Positions 9,341 to 19,023 of a stretch of DNA of 64,000 bases are shown here, one piece after another. A program made the position numbers and the translations under genes. The notes beneath the pieces were generated by a model that was not told where the DNA came from, made no database searches, and worked only from the letters and a program-made list of their open reading frames with translations. This DNA comes from an uncultured Pseudomonadales bacterium. GTDB lineage: Bacteria > Pseudomonadota > Gammaproteobacteria > Pseudomonadales > Balneatricaceae. The stretch is taken from contig CALJVT010000002.1 of assembly GCA_937773555.1 (NCBI GenBank), forward strand, positions 556,501 through 620,500, given 5' to 3'. The number at the start of each line of letters is the position of its first letter. Position 1 is the first letter of the stretch.

Positions 9341-10117
9341 ATGCTTACTTTCCCCAATATTGATCCAGTTCTGATCCAGTTAGGCCCTTTAGCGATTCAC
9401 TGGTATGGGCTAATGTACTTATTGGCCTTTGGCTCTGCATTATGGCTGGGTAATCGCCGTGCAGCATTAGCAGGATTTACTAAACAGCAAGTGAGTGATT
9501 TGATTTTCTTTGGTGCCATTGGCGTGGTGCTGGGTGGGCGGTTAGGCTATATTTTATTCTATCAATTTGAAGCCTTTTTATTACAGCCCAGTATGTTACT
9601 TAAAGTATGGCAAGGCGGGATGTCTTTTCATGGTGGTTTACTAGGGGTCATTTGTGGTGTTATTTGGTTCGCACACAAATATCAGTTTAAATTTTATCAG
9701 GTGATGGACTTTGTTGCTCCTATTGTACCCATTGGCTTGGGTGCAGGGCGCTTAGGTAACTTTATTGGTGGTGAGCTTTGGGGGCGTCCTACAGACCTAC
9801 CTTGGGGTATGGTGTTCCCCCATGTAGACGCATTAGCAAGGCATCCTTCGCAACTCTACCAGTTGGCCCTGGAAGGCGCTTTATTGTTCTTAGTGCTTTG
9901 GCTCTACTCAGCCAAGCCTAGAGCCGCCTTACGTGTTTCAGGATTGTTTTTAGTAGGTTATGGCTTACAAAGATTTGTCGTAGAGTTTGCTCGTCAGCCA
10001 GATGCCCATTTAAACTATGTAGCCTTTAACTGGATGACTCAAGGGCAATTGTTGTCTCTACCAATGATTGCTTTAGGGGCTTATTTTTTACTACGCAAGA
10101 CCTTGATTAAAGGTTAA
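9341..10117 (+). CDS. lgt: Lgt, prolipoprotein diacylglyceryl transferase
   Basis: An inner-membrane enzyme that transfers diacylglycerol from phosphatidylglycerol to the lipobox cysteine of prolipoproteins. Signatures: IHWYGLMYLLAF near the N terminus, GGRLGYILFY, MSFHGGLLGV, the Lgt motif GAGRLGNFIGGELWGRPTD and GYGLQRFVVEFARQPD. The ATG at 9341, preceded by AAGGATAATT, gives 258 residues and the normal N terminus (MLTFPNIDPV). The frame stays open to 9281, but that region overlaps the TauE-family gene and would add 20 untypical residues. Confidence 0.95.
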   Translation: MLTFPNIDPVLIQLGPLAIHWYGLMYLLAFGSALWLGNRRAALAGFTKQQVSDLIFFGAIGVVLGGRLGYILFYQFEAFLLQPSMLLKVWQGGMSFHGGLLGVICGVIWFAHKYQFKFYQVMDFVAPIVPIGLGAGRLGNFIGGELWGRPTDLPWGMVFPHVDALARHPSQLYQLALEGALLFLVLWLYSAKPRAALRVSGLFLVGYGLQRFVVEFARQPDAHLNYVAFNWMTQGQLLSLPMIALGAYFLLRKTLIKG

Positions 10118-10153
10118 AATAACACGTCTTTTATTTTTGTATGGGCTTTTTAT

Positions 10154-10948
10154 ATGCAGCAGTATCTCCAACTAATGCGCCATGTGCGCGATACCGGTGC
10201 TTTGAAGGAAGACCGCACTGGTACTGGCACCTTGAGTGTTTTTGGTTATCAAATGCGCTTTGATTTGTCTCAAGGTTTCCCCGCGCTAACCACTAAAAAA
10301 CTACACCTAAAATCTATTATTCATGAGTTGTTATGGTTCTTACAAGGCTCCACAAATATCCAATATTTAACAGATAATGGTGTTCGTATTTGGGATGAGT
10401 GGGCTGATAAAAATGGGGATTTGGGTCCAGTGTATGGATCTCAGTGGCGCTCATGGCCAAAACCCGATGGTGGCCATATAGACCAAATTAGTCAAATAGT
10501 TGAGCAGATAAAAAGTAATCCAGACTCGCGCCGCTTAATTGTGAGTGCGTGGAATGTTGGTGATGTAGAGCATATGGCTTTACCTCCATGCCACATGATG
10601 TTTCAGTTTTATGTAGCCAATGGCAAGTTATCCTGCCAGTTGTACCAACGTAGTGCCGATATTTTCCTAGGCGTGCCGTTTAATATTGCAAGCTACGCGT
10701 TATTGACGATGATGGTTGCCCAAGTTTGTGGCTTAGAGGTTGGGGATTTTGTTCACACACTAGGTGATGCGCATCTGTATTCTAACCACTTGGAACAAGT
10801 TGATTTACAATTATCTCGAGACACCATAGCGTTGCCACAAATGCACATTAACCCTAAAGTGAATGATATTTTTGAATTTAAGATTGACGACTTTGAATTA
10901 TTTAATTATCAGGCGCATCCGCACATCAAAGGAGCGGTTGCTGTATGA
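10154..10948 (+). CDS. thyA: ThyA, thymidylate synthase
   Basis: A 264-residue folate-dependent enzyme converting dUMP to dTMP, the same length as E. coli ThyA. The catalytic Cys146 sits in [45 protein letters not shown] and the dUMP/folate segment [19 protein letters not shown] are intact. The TGA overlaps the folA ATG (ATGA), so thymidylate synthase and the reductase that recycles its dihydrofolate product are translationally coupled. Confidence 0.97.
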   Translation: MQQYLQLMRHVRDTGALKEDRTGTGTLSVFGYQMRFDLSQGFPALTTKKLHLKSIIHELLWFLQGSTNIQYLTDNGVRIWDEWADKNGDLGPVYGSQWRSWPKPDGGHIDQISQIVEQIKSNPDSRRLIVSAWNVGDVEHMALPPCHMMFQFYVANGKLSCQLYQRSADIFLGVPFNIASYALLTMMVAQVCGLEVGDFVHTLGDAHLYSNHLEQVDLQLSRDTIALPQMHINPKVNDIFEFKIDDFELFNYQAHPHIKGAVAV

Positions 10949-11448
10949 CTATTGCCTTAATTGTTGCTGCTTCAAAGAACAATGTTATTGGTCGCAATAA
11001 CCAGCTACCTTGGTATTTACCAGGTGATTTACAGTATTTTAAAGCGATGACTCTAGGTAAACCGGTTATCATGGGCCGCAAGACATTTGAATCTATTGGT
11101 AAACCCTTGCCTGGGCGAGACAATATCGTCATTAGTCGCCAAGCAGACTACCCATCTGAAGGGATTAAGCTAGTATCAAGTCTCGATCAAGCAGTTGCCT
11201 TGGGTGAGAGTATTAATCTGATTAATGGTGCTGAGGAAGTGATGATTATTGGTGGGGCACAAATTTATGCAGAATCATTAGATTTAGCAGATCGTGTTTA
11301 CCTTACCCGAGTGCATCGCCACGTTGAAGGAGATGCTTATTTTCCTGACCTAGACGATGAACTGTGGCATGAGATCGCTCGTGAAGATATTTCGGCAAAA
11401 GAGCCCAACCCGTTTGATTTTAGCTATCTAGTTTTAGAGCGGAGTTAA
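10945..11448 (+). CDS. folA: FolA, dihydrofolate reductase
   Basis: A 167-residue NADPH-dependent reductase that regenerates tetrahydrofolate. Visible motifs are [18 protein letters not shown] with the Met20-type loop, the cofactor-binding [16 protein letters not shown], and [21 protein letters not shown]. The acidic residue (Asp in DLQYFK) that protonates the substrate is in place. The start overlaps the thyA stop by 4 nt. A perfect 13-bp hairpin lies just past the stop, before convergent ilvD. Confidence 0.96.
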   Translation: MTIALIVAASKNNVIGRNNQLPWYLPGDLQYFKAMTLGKPVIMGRKTFESIGKPLPGRDNIVISRQADYPSEGIKLVSSLDQAVALGESINLINGAEEVMIIGGAQIYAESLDLADRVYLTRVHRHVEGDAYFPDLDDELWHEIAREDISAKEPNPFDFSYLVLERS

Positions 11449-11481
11449 CCACGCCATTACCGCTTTAATAATGGCGTGGTT
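11447..11481. terminator. 13-bp hairpin between convergent folA and ilvD
   Basis: A perfect inverted repeat, AACCACGCCATTA at 11447-11459 and its complement at 11469-11481, with a 9-nt loop, overlaps the folA stop and ends a few bases before the ilvD 3' end. The position between converging genes suggests a bidirectional transcript end, but neither side has a run of T, so it is not a textbook intrinsic terminator. It may instead protect mRNA 3' ends. Confidence 0.6.
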
Positions 11482-11486
11482 GGGGT

Positions 11487-13331
11487 TTAATCCAGCAGAC
11501 TAATGTCTCGGATTGCGCCCTTATCTGCGCTGGTTACTGTTTTAGCATAAAACTTAAGAGCAGAGCTAACCTTACGCGGGCGATCAGCTGCAGGCATCCA
11601 GCCTTGCTTACCCTTAGCATTCATTTCTTGGCGACGCTGCTCAAGTTCATCTTCACTAAGCAACACATCAATGCTGCGGTTCGGGATATCGATCCGAATG
11701 CGGTCACCTTGTTCAACTAAAGCAATAGTGCCGCCACTAGCTGCTTCTGGTGAAACGTGCCCAATGGACAAGCCAGAGGTGCCCCCTGAGAAACGTCCAT
11801 CAGTTAATAGAGCGCAGGCTTTGCCCAAACCTTTAGTTTTAAGGTAGCTGGTAGGGTACAACATTTCCTGCATCCCTGGGCCACCTTTAGGTCCCTCATA
11901 ACGAATGACAATGACGTCACCTTCTTTCACTTTATCGCCTAATATATCTGCTACAGCTTGGTCTTGGCTTTCACAAATGTAAGCTGGGCCCTCAAATAAC
12001 CAGATGCTCTCATCGACACCAGCAGTCTTAACTACACAACCGTCTTCTGCTAGGTTGCCCGTAAGGACAGCAAGGCCACCTTCAGTGGAGTAGGCATTAG
12101 CCAAATTGCGTACACACCCATCCACACGGTCGTCATCAACAGTTGGCCAGCGTGTGGCTTGGCTAAATGCAGTTTGCGTAGGTATGCCCGCAGGGCCTGC
12201 TGTGTAGAATTTTTTAACTGCTGCATCCTCAGTGACTGTAATATCCCATTTAGCAAGAGCGTCTGCCATGGTTGGGCTATGCACAGTGGGTAATTCTGCG
12301 TGCAGTAAACCTGCACGGTTGAGTTCACCTAATATAGCAAAGACACCACCAGCACGGTGGACGTCCTCCATGTGATACTTTGGTGTGCTAGGGGCCACCT
12401 TGCATAACTGTGGAACTTTACGAGAGAGTTCATCAATATTAGACATATCAAAGTCAATCTCACCTTCTTGGGCTGCAGCCAACAAGTGCAATATGGTGTT
12501 GGTAGAGCCACCCATAGCAATGTCTAAGGTCATTGCGTTTTGAAATGCCTTAAAACTAGCAATGTTTCGTGGCAGTGCGCTTTCATCATCATTTTCATAA
12601 TAACGCTTACATAACTCCACTACCGTTCGACCTGCTTCTAAGAACAGTTCTTCGCGATCTGCGTGGGTAGCTAATAAGCTACCATTTCCGGGTAAGGATA
12701 AGCCTAGAGCCTCTGTTAAACAGTTCATCGAGTTGGCGGTAAACATACCTGAACAAGATCCACAGGTAGGGCAAGCAGAGCGCTCATATTCGGCGACAGT
12801 TTCATCACTGGCCGTATCGTCAACAGCAATAACCATGGCATCAACAAGGTCTAGTTTACGATCACCTAGTTTAGTTTTTCCCGCCTCCATAGGACCACCG
12901 GAAACAAAAACGCACGGAATATTGAGGCGCATTGCAGCCATAAACATTCCCGGGGTGATTTTGTCACAGTTAGAAATGCACACCATGGCATCAGCACAGT
13001 GGGCATTTACCATATATTCAACGGAGTCAGCTATGATGTCTCTTGATGGCAAGGAATACAGCATTCCGTCATGTCCCATGGCAATGCCATCGTCCACAGC
13101 AATGGTATTAAACTCTTTTGCAACACCGCCAGATTTTTCTATTTCGCGCGCCACTAATTGACCCATATCTTTAAGGTGAACGTGCCCTGGAACAAATTGG
13201 GTGAAGGAGTTGCACACAGCAACAATAGGCTTTTGAAAATCGGAGTCGGTCATTCCTGTTGCGCGCCATAAAGCACGTGCGCCTGCCATATTGCGGCCAG
13301 CTGTTGAAGTTTTAGAGCGATAAATGGGCAT
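11487..13331 (-). CDS. ilvD: IlvD, dihydroxy-acid dehydratase
   Basis: A 614-residue Fe-S dehydratase of branched-chain amino-acid synthesis, forming the 2-oxo acids that lead to valine and isoleucine. Cluster-ligand and family motifs are [10 protein letters not shown] and [22 protein letters not shown], plus [22 protein letters not shown] at the C terminus. Length equals the usual 610-620. It is transcribed on the minus strand behind argA (36 nt between argA end and ilvD start), so the two amino-acid genes may share a transcript. Long frames on the opposite strand inside this gene look like shadows. Confidence 0.97.
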   Translation of the reverse strand: MPIYRSKTSTAGRNMAGARALWRATGMTDSDFQKPIVAVCNSFTQFVPGHVHLKDMGQLVAREIEKSGGVAKEFNTIAVDDGIAMGHDGMLYSLPSRDIIADSVEYMVNAHCADAMVCISNCDKITPGMFMAAMRLNIPCVFVSGGPMEAGKTKLGDRKLDLVDAMVIAVDDTASDETVAEYERSACPTCGSCSGMFTANSMNCLTEALGLSLPGNGSLLATHADREELFLEAGRTVVELCKRYYENDDESALPRNIASFKAFQNAMTLDIAMGGSTNTILHLLAAAQEGEIDFDMSNIDELSRKVPQLCKVAPSTPKYHMEDVHRAGGVFAILGELNRAGLLHAELPTVHSPTMADALAKWDITVTEDAAVKKFYTAGPAGIPTQTAFSQATRWPTVDDDRVDGCVRNLANAYSTEGGLAVLTGNLAEDGCVVKTAGVDESIWLFEGPAYICESQDQAVADILGDKVKEGDVIVIRYEGPKGGPGMQEMLYPTSYLKTKGLGKACALLTDGRFSGGTSGLSIGHVSPEAASGGTIALVEQGDRIRIDIPNRSIDVLLSEDELEQRRQEMNAKGKQGWMPAADRPRKVSSALKFYAKTVTSADKGAIRDISLLD

Positions 13332-13367
13332 GGGATAGGTGCCTTATAATAAATTGTGTTAAGTGGG

Positions 13368-14696
13368 TTAGAGCAATTCCTTACTAAAGACTTTTGAATT
13401 GCGTTGGAAGTTGTATAACGACTGCCTACTAGTGGGCAGCTGGGCTAAGTCGGCGGCAACAAAACCATTTTCTATAAACCAATGTGACGACGCCGTTGTA
13501 AGAACAAATAGGGTTTGTAGTCCCATATGGCTAGATTGCTTTTCTATATGGCGCAATAGCACTTGCCCCCGATCTCCGCCGCGATAATTAGAGTCAATGG
13601 CCATGCAGGCTAGTTCTCCTTGGCGCGCATCGTCAAAGGGATAAAGTGCTGCACAGCCAATAATAGCACTGTCTCGCTCGATTACACTAAAGTAATGAAT
13701 TTCAGATTCTAATAATTCGCGCGAACGGCGCACTAGCACCCCATCATCTTCTAATGGGCGGATCAGTTGTAAAATACCACCTACATCATCAATACAGGCA
13801 TTACGAACTTGTTCGTAGCTTTCTTTAATGATCATTGTGCCTGACCCGTCACGGCTAAAGAGTTCACTAAGTAAGGCACCATCCTCTTGGTAACTTAACA
13901 AGTGCCCTCTTGCAACCCCAGCATCACAGGCTTTGGATAGTACATCAATATGCATGGATAAATCAGTCCAACTATCCCCGCTACTTTGATGCTGGTGGAC
14001 AAGGCGATGCCCGGCACGAGTGAGTAGCTCAACAACCTGTTCACCACGGGAGTTGCTAATGCCTTTATCAGCTCCAAATACGATCAGTTTATCGGCTTGC
14101 AGGCTAGCGGCAACGCGGCCTGCAACCTGCGCTGCAGCAAGGTTAAAGGTTTCTCCTGTGGGTGAATATCCTAAACAGGAAATCAGTACAAGATTACCTT
14201 CATTGAGCTGTGTGCTAATAGCCTCTGAATCAACGCGCCTTACTTCGCCCGTATAGGCAAAATCTACCCCATTCTTAACACCAATAGGTCGTGCGGTAAT
14301 AAAGTTACCACGGCTAGTCCTAATTCGAGAACCTTGCATGGGCGAATTTGCTATGCCCATAGAAAAGCGGGCCTCTAGTTGCATCGCTTGACGGCCAACA
14401 GTGGCCTGAACTAACGCTAGTTGTTCTAAATCGGTAATGCGTAAGCCGTTATGAAAATGACCCTCTAATGAGACTTTAGCACAGGCTTTTTGGATTTGAG
14501 GACGGCTACCATGCACCAGCACAAGCTTAACGCCTAAGCTATTAAGTAGGTTAATGTCGTGAATGGTATGGGCAAAGTTAGCGTGGGCTAGGGCTTCACC
14601 GGGTAAATAAATGACAAAAGTGCGACCGCGGTGAGCGTTAATGTAGGGCGCAGAATGACGGAACCAGTTCACATATTGCTGATTGGTTTCGATCAC
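13368..14696 (-). CDS. argA: ArgA, N-acetylglutamate synthase
   Basis: A 442-residue enzyme that acetylates glutamate in the first step of arginine synthesis. It has the two-domain form: an N-terminal amino-acid-kinase-like domain (about 1-290; LVLVHGSRPQI, GVDFAYTGEVRRVD, KLIVFGADKGI) that binds arginine for feedback, and a C-terminal GNAT acetyltransferase domain (about 295-440; AALYPF, ELACMAIDSNYRGGDRGQVL). The start is GTG, preceded by TAGGTAA. It lies directly upstream of ilvD on the same strand. Confidence 0.94.
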   Translation of the reverse strand: MIETNQQYVNWFRHSAPYINAHRGRTFVIYLPGEALAHANFAHTIHDINLLNSLGVKLVLVHGSRPQIQKACAKVSLEGHFHNGLRITDLEQLALVQATVGRQAMQLEARFSMGIANSPMQGSRIRTSRGNFITARPIGVKNGVDFAYTGEVRRVDSEAISTQLNEGNLVLISCLGYSPTGETFNLAAAQVAGRVAASLQADKLIVFGADKGISNSRGEQVVELLTRAGHRLVHQHQSSGDSWTDLSMHIDVLSKACDAGVARGHLLSYQEDGALLSELFSRDGSGTMIIKESYEQVRNACIDDVGGILQLIRPLEDDGVLVRRSRELLESEIHYFSVIERDSAIIGCAALYPFDDARQGELACMAIDSNYRGGDRGQVLLRHIEKQSSHMGLQTLFVLTTASSHWFIENGFVAADLAQLPTSRQSLYNFQRNSKVFSKELL

Positions 14697-15055
14697 TTTA
14701 GTTACCTATGGCTATGCTGTGGGAAAGGTACTATTAAGCCGCGCTGAAGCTCTTCTGTCAATCACACAGGGACGACTTATTTAGAAAAAACCCACATCAG
14801 CTTTTTGGAAGCTTTAATTGTATCATTTAGGCGTCTAGTGCAGGGCAAACTATAGGCTACCATTAGGGTTGCCAGACAGGCCCCCTAAGCCTTGATGCAA
14901 GTTAATGTTACAAAAACAATGTATCACTTGATTATATATGAATCTTTCCGTTAGGGTCTAAAGTTAAAGACCAACCCTAATGACAGGTTAACTACTCTAG
15001 GCTACCATCAGCCATCTGTTTTTGGCCCGGCAATATAACCTTGGGAGTAATGTTT
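14697..15055. other. Divergent argA-glnE intergenic region with repeats
   Basis: This 359-bp gap between divergent argA and glnE has no credible gene. It carries an 11-bp direct repeat, TAGGCTACCAT, at 14853-14863 and 14998-15008, and an 11-bp inverted pair, CATTAGGGTTG at 14861-14871 and its complement at 14972-14982. A second imperfect stem, TTAGGGTCT/AGACC...CCTAA, surrounds 14951-14980. Promoters for both genes should lie here; I could not place a convincing -35/-10 pair. Confidence 0.6.
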
Positions 15056-17977
15056 ATGGCGATTGTTGTTGCGCCAGAAAATCTGCACGTAATTGATGCA
15101 CTTCCAGACGCACTGAGAAATGAATTTCAGCAGCGGTTCGACGCACTTATGCAGCTTCCCCGCGTCGATCAATGGACATCCCCTGCCCAGCAGCTACAGC
15201 TTATTGATGTGATTATTGCGAGCCCCTTTTCGGCACACGTTTTTTTGCTTAACCCGCATTTGCTCAACCATACTTTTCTTGTGGCAGCTCTTTCAAAAAA
15301 ACAGTTGCAGGTTTTGTTGTCTGAAACTATGGCTAAAGTCACTAATGAAAAACAGTTGCATCAGTGTTTAAGGCGATTTAGAAAAGCGCATCAAGTGCGC
15401 TTAATTTGGCGCAATCGGTGTGGTTTAGGGACTAGTCAGGAGTTGGTTGAAGAGCTGTCGAATCTGGCAGACGCATGCGTAGGCGAGGCTTTAAAGTGGC
15501 TACATAACGACAGCGCAAACCAATGGGGACAGCCTGTTGACGGCGACGGCAAACCGCAGGAATTAGTGGTATTAGGCATGGGTAAGCTTGGTGGCAGGGA
15601 GCTAAACTTATCCTCCGACATAGACCTGATATTTAGCTTTCCTGCCGGTGGAGAAACTCAAGGTGGTAGGCGGTGTATAGATAACCAACAGTTTTTTATT
15701 CGTTTGGGACAGCGGCTCATTCAAGCCATTGATATGGTCACTGCTGACGGGTTTGTGTTTCGCGTAGATATGCGCCTAAGGCCTTATGGTGCAAGTGGTG
15801 CCCTGTGTTTAAGTTTTGATGCTATGGAAATATATTATCAACAACAAGGGCGTGAATGGGAAAGATATGCGTTTATTAAGGCTCGTGTGGTTGCTGGGAA
15901 CCAAACCCACGGTGCACAACTGTTAGAATTATTACGTCCCTTTGTGTATCGAAGGTACTTAGACTATAGCGCCATTGAATCCCTGCGCAGCCTTAAGCAA
16001 ATGATTGCTAGTGAAGTTCGTCGTCGAGGGTTACAGCAAAACGTAAAGCTTGGCACTGGTGGTATACGCGAAGTAGAGTTTATTGCCCAAGCGTTTCAGT
16101 TGATCAGGGGTGGGCGAGACACCCGGTTACAAACGAGTAGCTTAATGGCAGTATTAAATTGTCTACCGCAGACAGCAGGCTTAGCGATAGCTGATGTGGA
16201 AAAACTGCGTAATTTTTATTGGTTCTTACGCGATGTGGAACACGCACTGCAGGCAGTGCATGATAAACAAACCCAGGACCTTCCCACCGAAGAGGCTGAG
16301 CAAGCAAGGCTAGCTTTGGCACTAGCGTTTTCCTGTTGGCCCAAATTGCAAGCACAAATTAATATCGCTAGGGGCTTTATCCATCAACAGTTTGAGCTAG
16401 TGGTAGCTCTAAAGGAAGCTAACGAGCCCCAAGGACTAGCACATCCATTAACTCAGTTGTGGGCTGAAATTTCTCATAGTGCCCGACACACTGATCAACT
16501 TACTCTTTTGCCTGAGTGGCAGGGTATATTAACCCAAGCTGGTTTTGCTGATTCTAGCTATATTTTGCAACAGCTATGGGCGCTCCACCAAAGTCGTGCT
16601 GCCCAAACAATGCAGCCTGTAGCGCAAGAACGCTTAACTCAATTAATGCCTCAGATTTTACAAACAGCAGCGCAACAGTCGGACCCCGCACTCACCTTGT
16701 CCCGAGTGCTTGTGCTTGTTGAAGCTGTTCTAAGGCGTTCTGTGTATTTGGTGTTATTGCTGGAAAATCCAGCCGCCTTAACGTTATTGATTCAACTATG
16801 TGCTGCTAGCTCCTGGTTTGCAGACTTCTTGGCTCGCCAGCCGTCCTTACTTGACGAATTGTTAGACGTTAATAGCCTGTTTAACGTACCGGATGCGATG
16901 GCGTTAAAGCAAGAGTTGGAGCAAAGTCTTTTGCGCTTGCCAGAAGATGACACTGAACAACTAATGGAGGCGCTTAGGCACTTTAAACATGCTCATTTGC
17001 TACGTATTGCAGCTCAAGAAGTGACGGGGCGTTTGCCGCTAATGAAAGTTAGTGATCAGCTCACCTATTTAGCGGAGGCCGTGGTGGGGCAGGTTAAGCA
17101 TTTGGCATGGCGTGAACTGAGTGAGCGCCATGGAAATCCACAAAATGAACTAGGTATTAGTGATGACTTTATTGTTGTGGGGTATGGAAAAGTAGGTGGT
17201 TGGGAGCTGAGCTATGGTTCAGACTTAGATCTGGTATTTATTTATGATATGCCCTCCCAGACTGAAACAGACGGGCTCAAACCGGTGGCTAATAGTGTCT
17301 TTTTTACCCGCCTTGGGCAGCGCATGATCAGTTACTTAAACACGGTCACTGCTGCTGGCCGGTTATTCGAAGTAGATATGCGGCTGAGGCCTGATGGTGC
17401 TAAAGGGTTATTGGTTTCTACTTTGGCTGCATTTACGCAATACCAGTTGCATGAGGCCTGGACATGGGAACACCAGGCTCTTGTAAGGGCTAGGCCTATT
17501 GCAGGTAGCCACAAACTATCCAAAGACTTTATTGCCGTTCGCAAAGAGATATTGTGCCAAGCAAGGCAGCAAGAACCATTAAAACAAGAAGTGATTGCTA
17601 TGCGAGAAAAAATGCGCCAACAGTTAGCTAGTAAACCAGATGCAGATGGGCTGAGAGCGCAGTTCCACCTTAAGCATGATGAGGGGGGCATTGTTGATAT
17701 GGAATTTATGGTTCAGTACGGTGTGCTTGCTTACGCCCATAAATTTAGCAGCTTACTCACCTATACTGACAACATTCGTATTTTAGATGCCTTTGAAAAG
17801 CAGGAGATTTTGACAGAATATCAGGCCAATGATTTACGTGAGGCTTATCAGGCCATGAGGGCTGTCGAGCACCGACTTACGCTGCAGAACCAAGCGGGCG
17901 AGGTTGCTTCTGATGAGTTGGCTGACCAACGCCAAAAAGTAAAGGCCGTGTGGGCAACTATGATGGGTTATTTGTAA
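15056..17977 (+). CDS. glnE: GlnE, glutamine synthetase adenylyltransferase
   Basis: A two-domain nucleotidyltransferase that adenylylates and deadenylylates glutamine synthetase in response to PII and glutamine. Each half carries a nucleotidyltransferase signature: VVLGMGKLGGRELNLSSDIDLIF in the first (deadenylylase) and VVGYGKVGGWELSYGSDLDLVF in the second (adenylylase). GTGGIREVEFIAQ and DEGGIVDMEFMVQ are the matching downstream motifs. The ATG at 15056 is 8 nt after GGGAG and gives 973 residues; upstream in-frame ATG (15050) and TTG (15041) sit too close to or before that site. It converges on the acyltransferase gene with a 10-nt overlap. Confidence 0.95.
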   Translation: MAIVVAPENLHVIDALPDALRNEFQQRFDALMQLPRVDQWTSPAQQLQLIDVIIASPFSAHVFLLNPHLLNHTFLVAALSKKQLQVLLSETMAKVTNEKQLHQCLRRFRKAHQVRLIWRNRCGLGTSQELVEELSNLADACVGEALKWLHNDSANQWGQPVDGDGKPQELVVLGMGKLGGRELNLSSDIDLIFSFPAGGETQGGRRCIDNQQFFIRLGQRLIQAIDMVTADGFVFRVDMRLRPYGASGALCLSFDAMEIYYQQQGREWERYAFIKARVVAGNQTHGAQLLELLRPFVYRRYLDYSAIESLRSLKQMIASEVRRRGLQQNVKLGTGGIREVEFIAQAFQLIRGGRDTRLQTSSLMAVLNCLPQTAGLAIADVEKLRNFYWFLRDVEHALQAVHDKQTQDLPTEEAEQARLALALAFSCWPKLQAQINIARGFIHQQFELVVALKEANEPQGLAHPLTQLWAEISHSARHTDQLTLLPEWQGILTQAGFADSSYILQQLWALHQSRAAQTMQPVAQERLTQLMPQILQTAAQQSDPALTLSRVLVLVEAVLRRSVYLVLLLENPAALTLLIQLCAASSWFADFLARQPSLLDELLDVNSLFNVPDAMALKQELEQSLLRLPEDDTEQLMEALRHFKHAHLLRIAAQEVTGRLPLMKVSDQLTYLAEAVVGQVKHLAWRELSERHGNPQNELGISDDFIVVGYGKVGGWELSYGSDLDLVFIYDMPSQTETDGLKPVANSVFFTRLGQRMISYLNTVTAAGRLFEVDMRLRPDGAKGLLVSTLAAFTQYQLHEAWTWEHQALVRARPIAGSHKLSKDFIAVRKEILCQARQQEPLKQEVIAMREKMRQQLASKPDADGLRAQFHLKHDEGGIVDMEFMVQYGVLAYAHKFSSLLTYTDNIRILDAFEKQEILTEYQANDLREAYQAMRAVEHRLTLQNQAGEVASDELADQRQKVKAVWATMMGYL

Positions 17978-18888
17978 ATAGTAGGACCATTGTTTGGGCG
18001 GGTTTTAAAGCGCCGATGTAGCCACAAGTATTGGCTGGGTTTTAGGCGTATTTTTGCTTCAATAGCTGCGTTTAATTTTGTCGCATCGGCTACAAGATCA
18101 CCACTTGGGATGCTGGCCAAACTGTCAGATACTGTGAGTAAATAACGTTGATCTTGGTGTGTTCGATGATGGCTAAACTGCAGTACTTTAGCGCCTGTAG
18201 CCAAAGCTAAGCGGCTAACAATCGGTGTAGTGGCAGCATCTATGCCAAAAAAAGGTGCAAAAACAGAGCGGTCTAGGCCAACATCTTGATCTGGTGCTAG
18301 CCACACAATTTTTCCTTGCTTAAGAAGCCTCATAACCTGGCGTATGTCTTCTCGCTCTACCATACCCGGTAAATGATTTAACCTTCCACGGCGAATAATG
18401 CTGTCCATTAAAGCATTACCATGGCGCTGATAAGTGGCATAGTATGGGTAACTAGGGGCTAATAAAATGCCACCTAGATCAAGGCTAGTATAGTGGGCAC
18501 CCACCAATAGTACGCCGCGGCCTTGTTTTTGTGCGTGTTCAATTAATTTTCCGCCTTCAATGGATACCCGACGACTTAGGGTGTCACGGGAACTCCACCA
18601 CGCCATCGCGGTCTCAATAATGCCCACACCATTATCTGCAAACGTTTGACGCAGCATATACTGTCGTTCTGATGCTGTTAAATGACTAAAACACAGAGCA
18701 ATATTGGTCTGGGCAATAGATCTTCTGCGGCTAGATAACTGATATAATATCCATCCAATAGCTCTGCCTATTGCCATGCGCCAGTTCCAAGGCAGGGTAA
18801 TGATTAGGCGAAGGCAGCCTAAGGCAAACCAAATGGGCCAGTATTTAAATGCGTAGAACTTGGTGAGCGAAGGTTTGTAGGATGGCAT
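17968..18888 (-). CDS. LpxL/HtrB-type lipid A acyltransferase
   Basis: A lysophospholipid-acyltransferase-family protein of lipid A synthesis that adds a secondary acyl chain at the inner membrane. An N-terminal hydrophobic helix is followed by the HX4D catalytic motif HYTSLD, the VWLAPDQDVGLDRSVFAPFFG segment, and the near-invariant YLWLHRRFKTRP at the C terminus. The ATG at 18888 (MPSYKPSLTKFYAFKYWP) aligns with LpxL; an upstream ATG at 18942 would add 18 residues. LpxL, LpxM or LpxP cannot be told apart from motifs. msbA, the flippase for the finished lipid A, is divergent next door. Confidence 0.88.
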   Translation of the reverse strand: MPSYKPSLTKFYAFKYWPIWFALGCLRLIITLPWNWRMAIGRAIGWILYQLSSRRRSIAQTNIALCFSHLTASERQYMLRQTFADNGVGIIETAMAWWSSRDTLSRRVSIEGGKLIEHAQKQGRGVLLVGAHYTSLDLGGILLAPSYPYYATYQRHGNALMDSIIRRGRLNHLPGMVEREDIRQVMRLLKQGKIVWLAPDQDVGLDRSVFAPFFGIDAATTPIVSRLALATGAKVLQFSHHRTHQDQRYLLTVSDSLASIPSGDLVADATKLNAAIEAKIRLKPSQYLWLHRRFKTRPNNGPTIYK

Positions 18889-19023
18889 AGAGAATTCAAA
18901 CGAGATTAAGGGATGAATGAGCCAGTTACAGTGCTGATTCAATTGATAACAGGGCCTTAGTTTACACTGAGCTAGCGATACCAGCTAGAGAAACTAACGC
19001 TCTATTTGATGTAAGGACAATAA

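Noticed and set aside
12733-13161. 142-codon frame opposite ilvD
   Set aside because: ilvD is complete and conserved on the other strand; the frame has no independent support.
14929-14942. Possible ArgR box (TGATTATATATGAA)
   Set aside because: Only 11 of 14 positions fit the consensus as I remember it, and it lies over 230 bp from the argA start.
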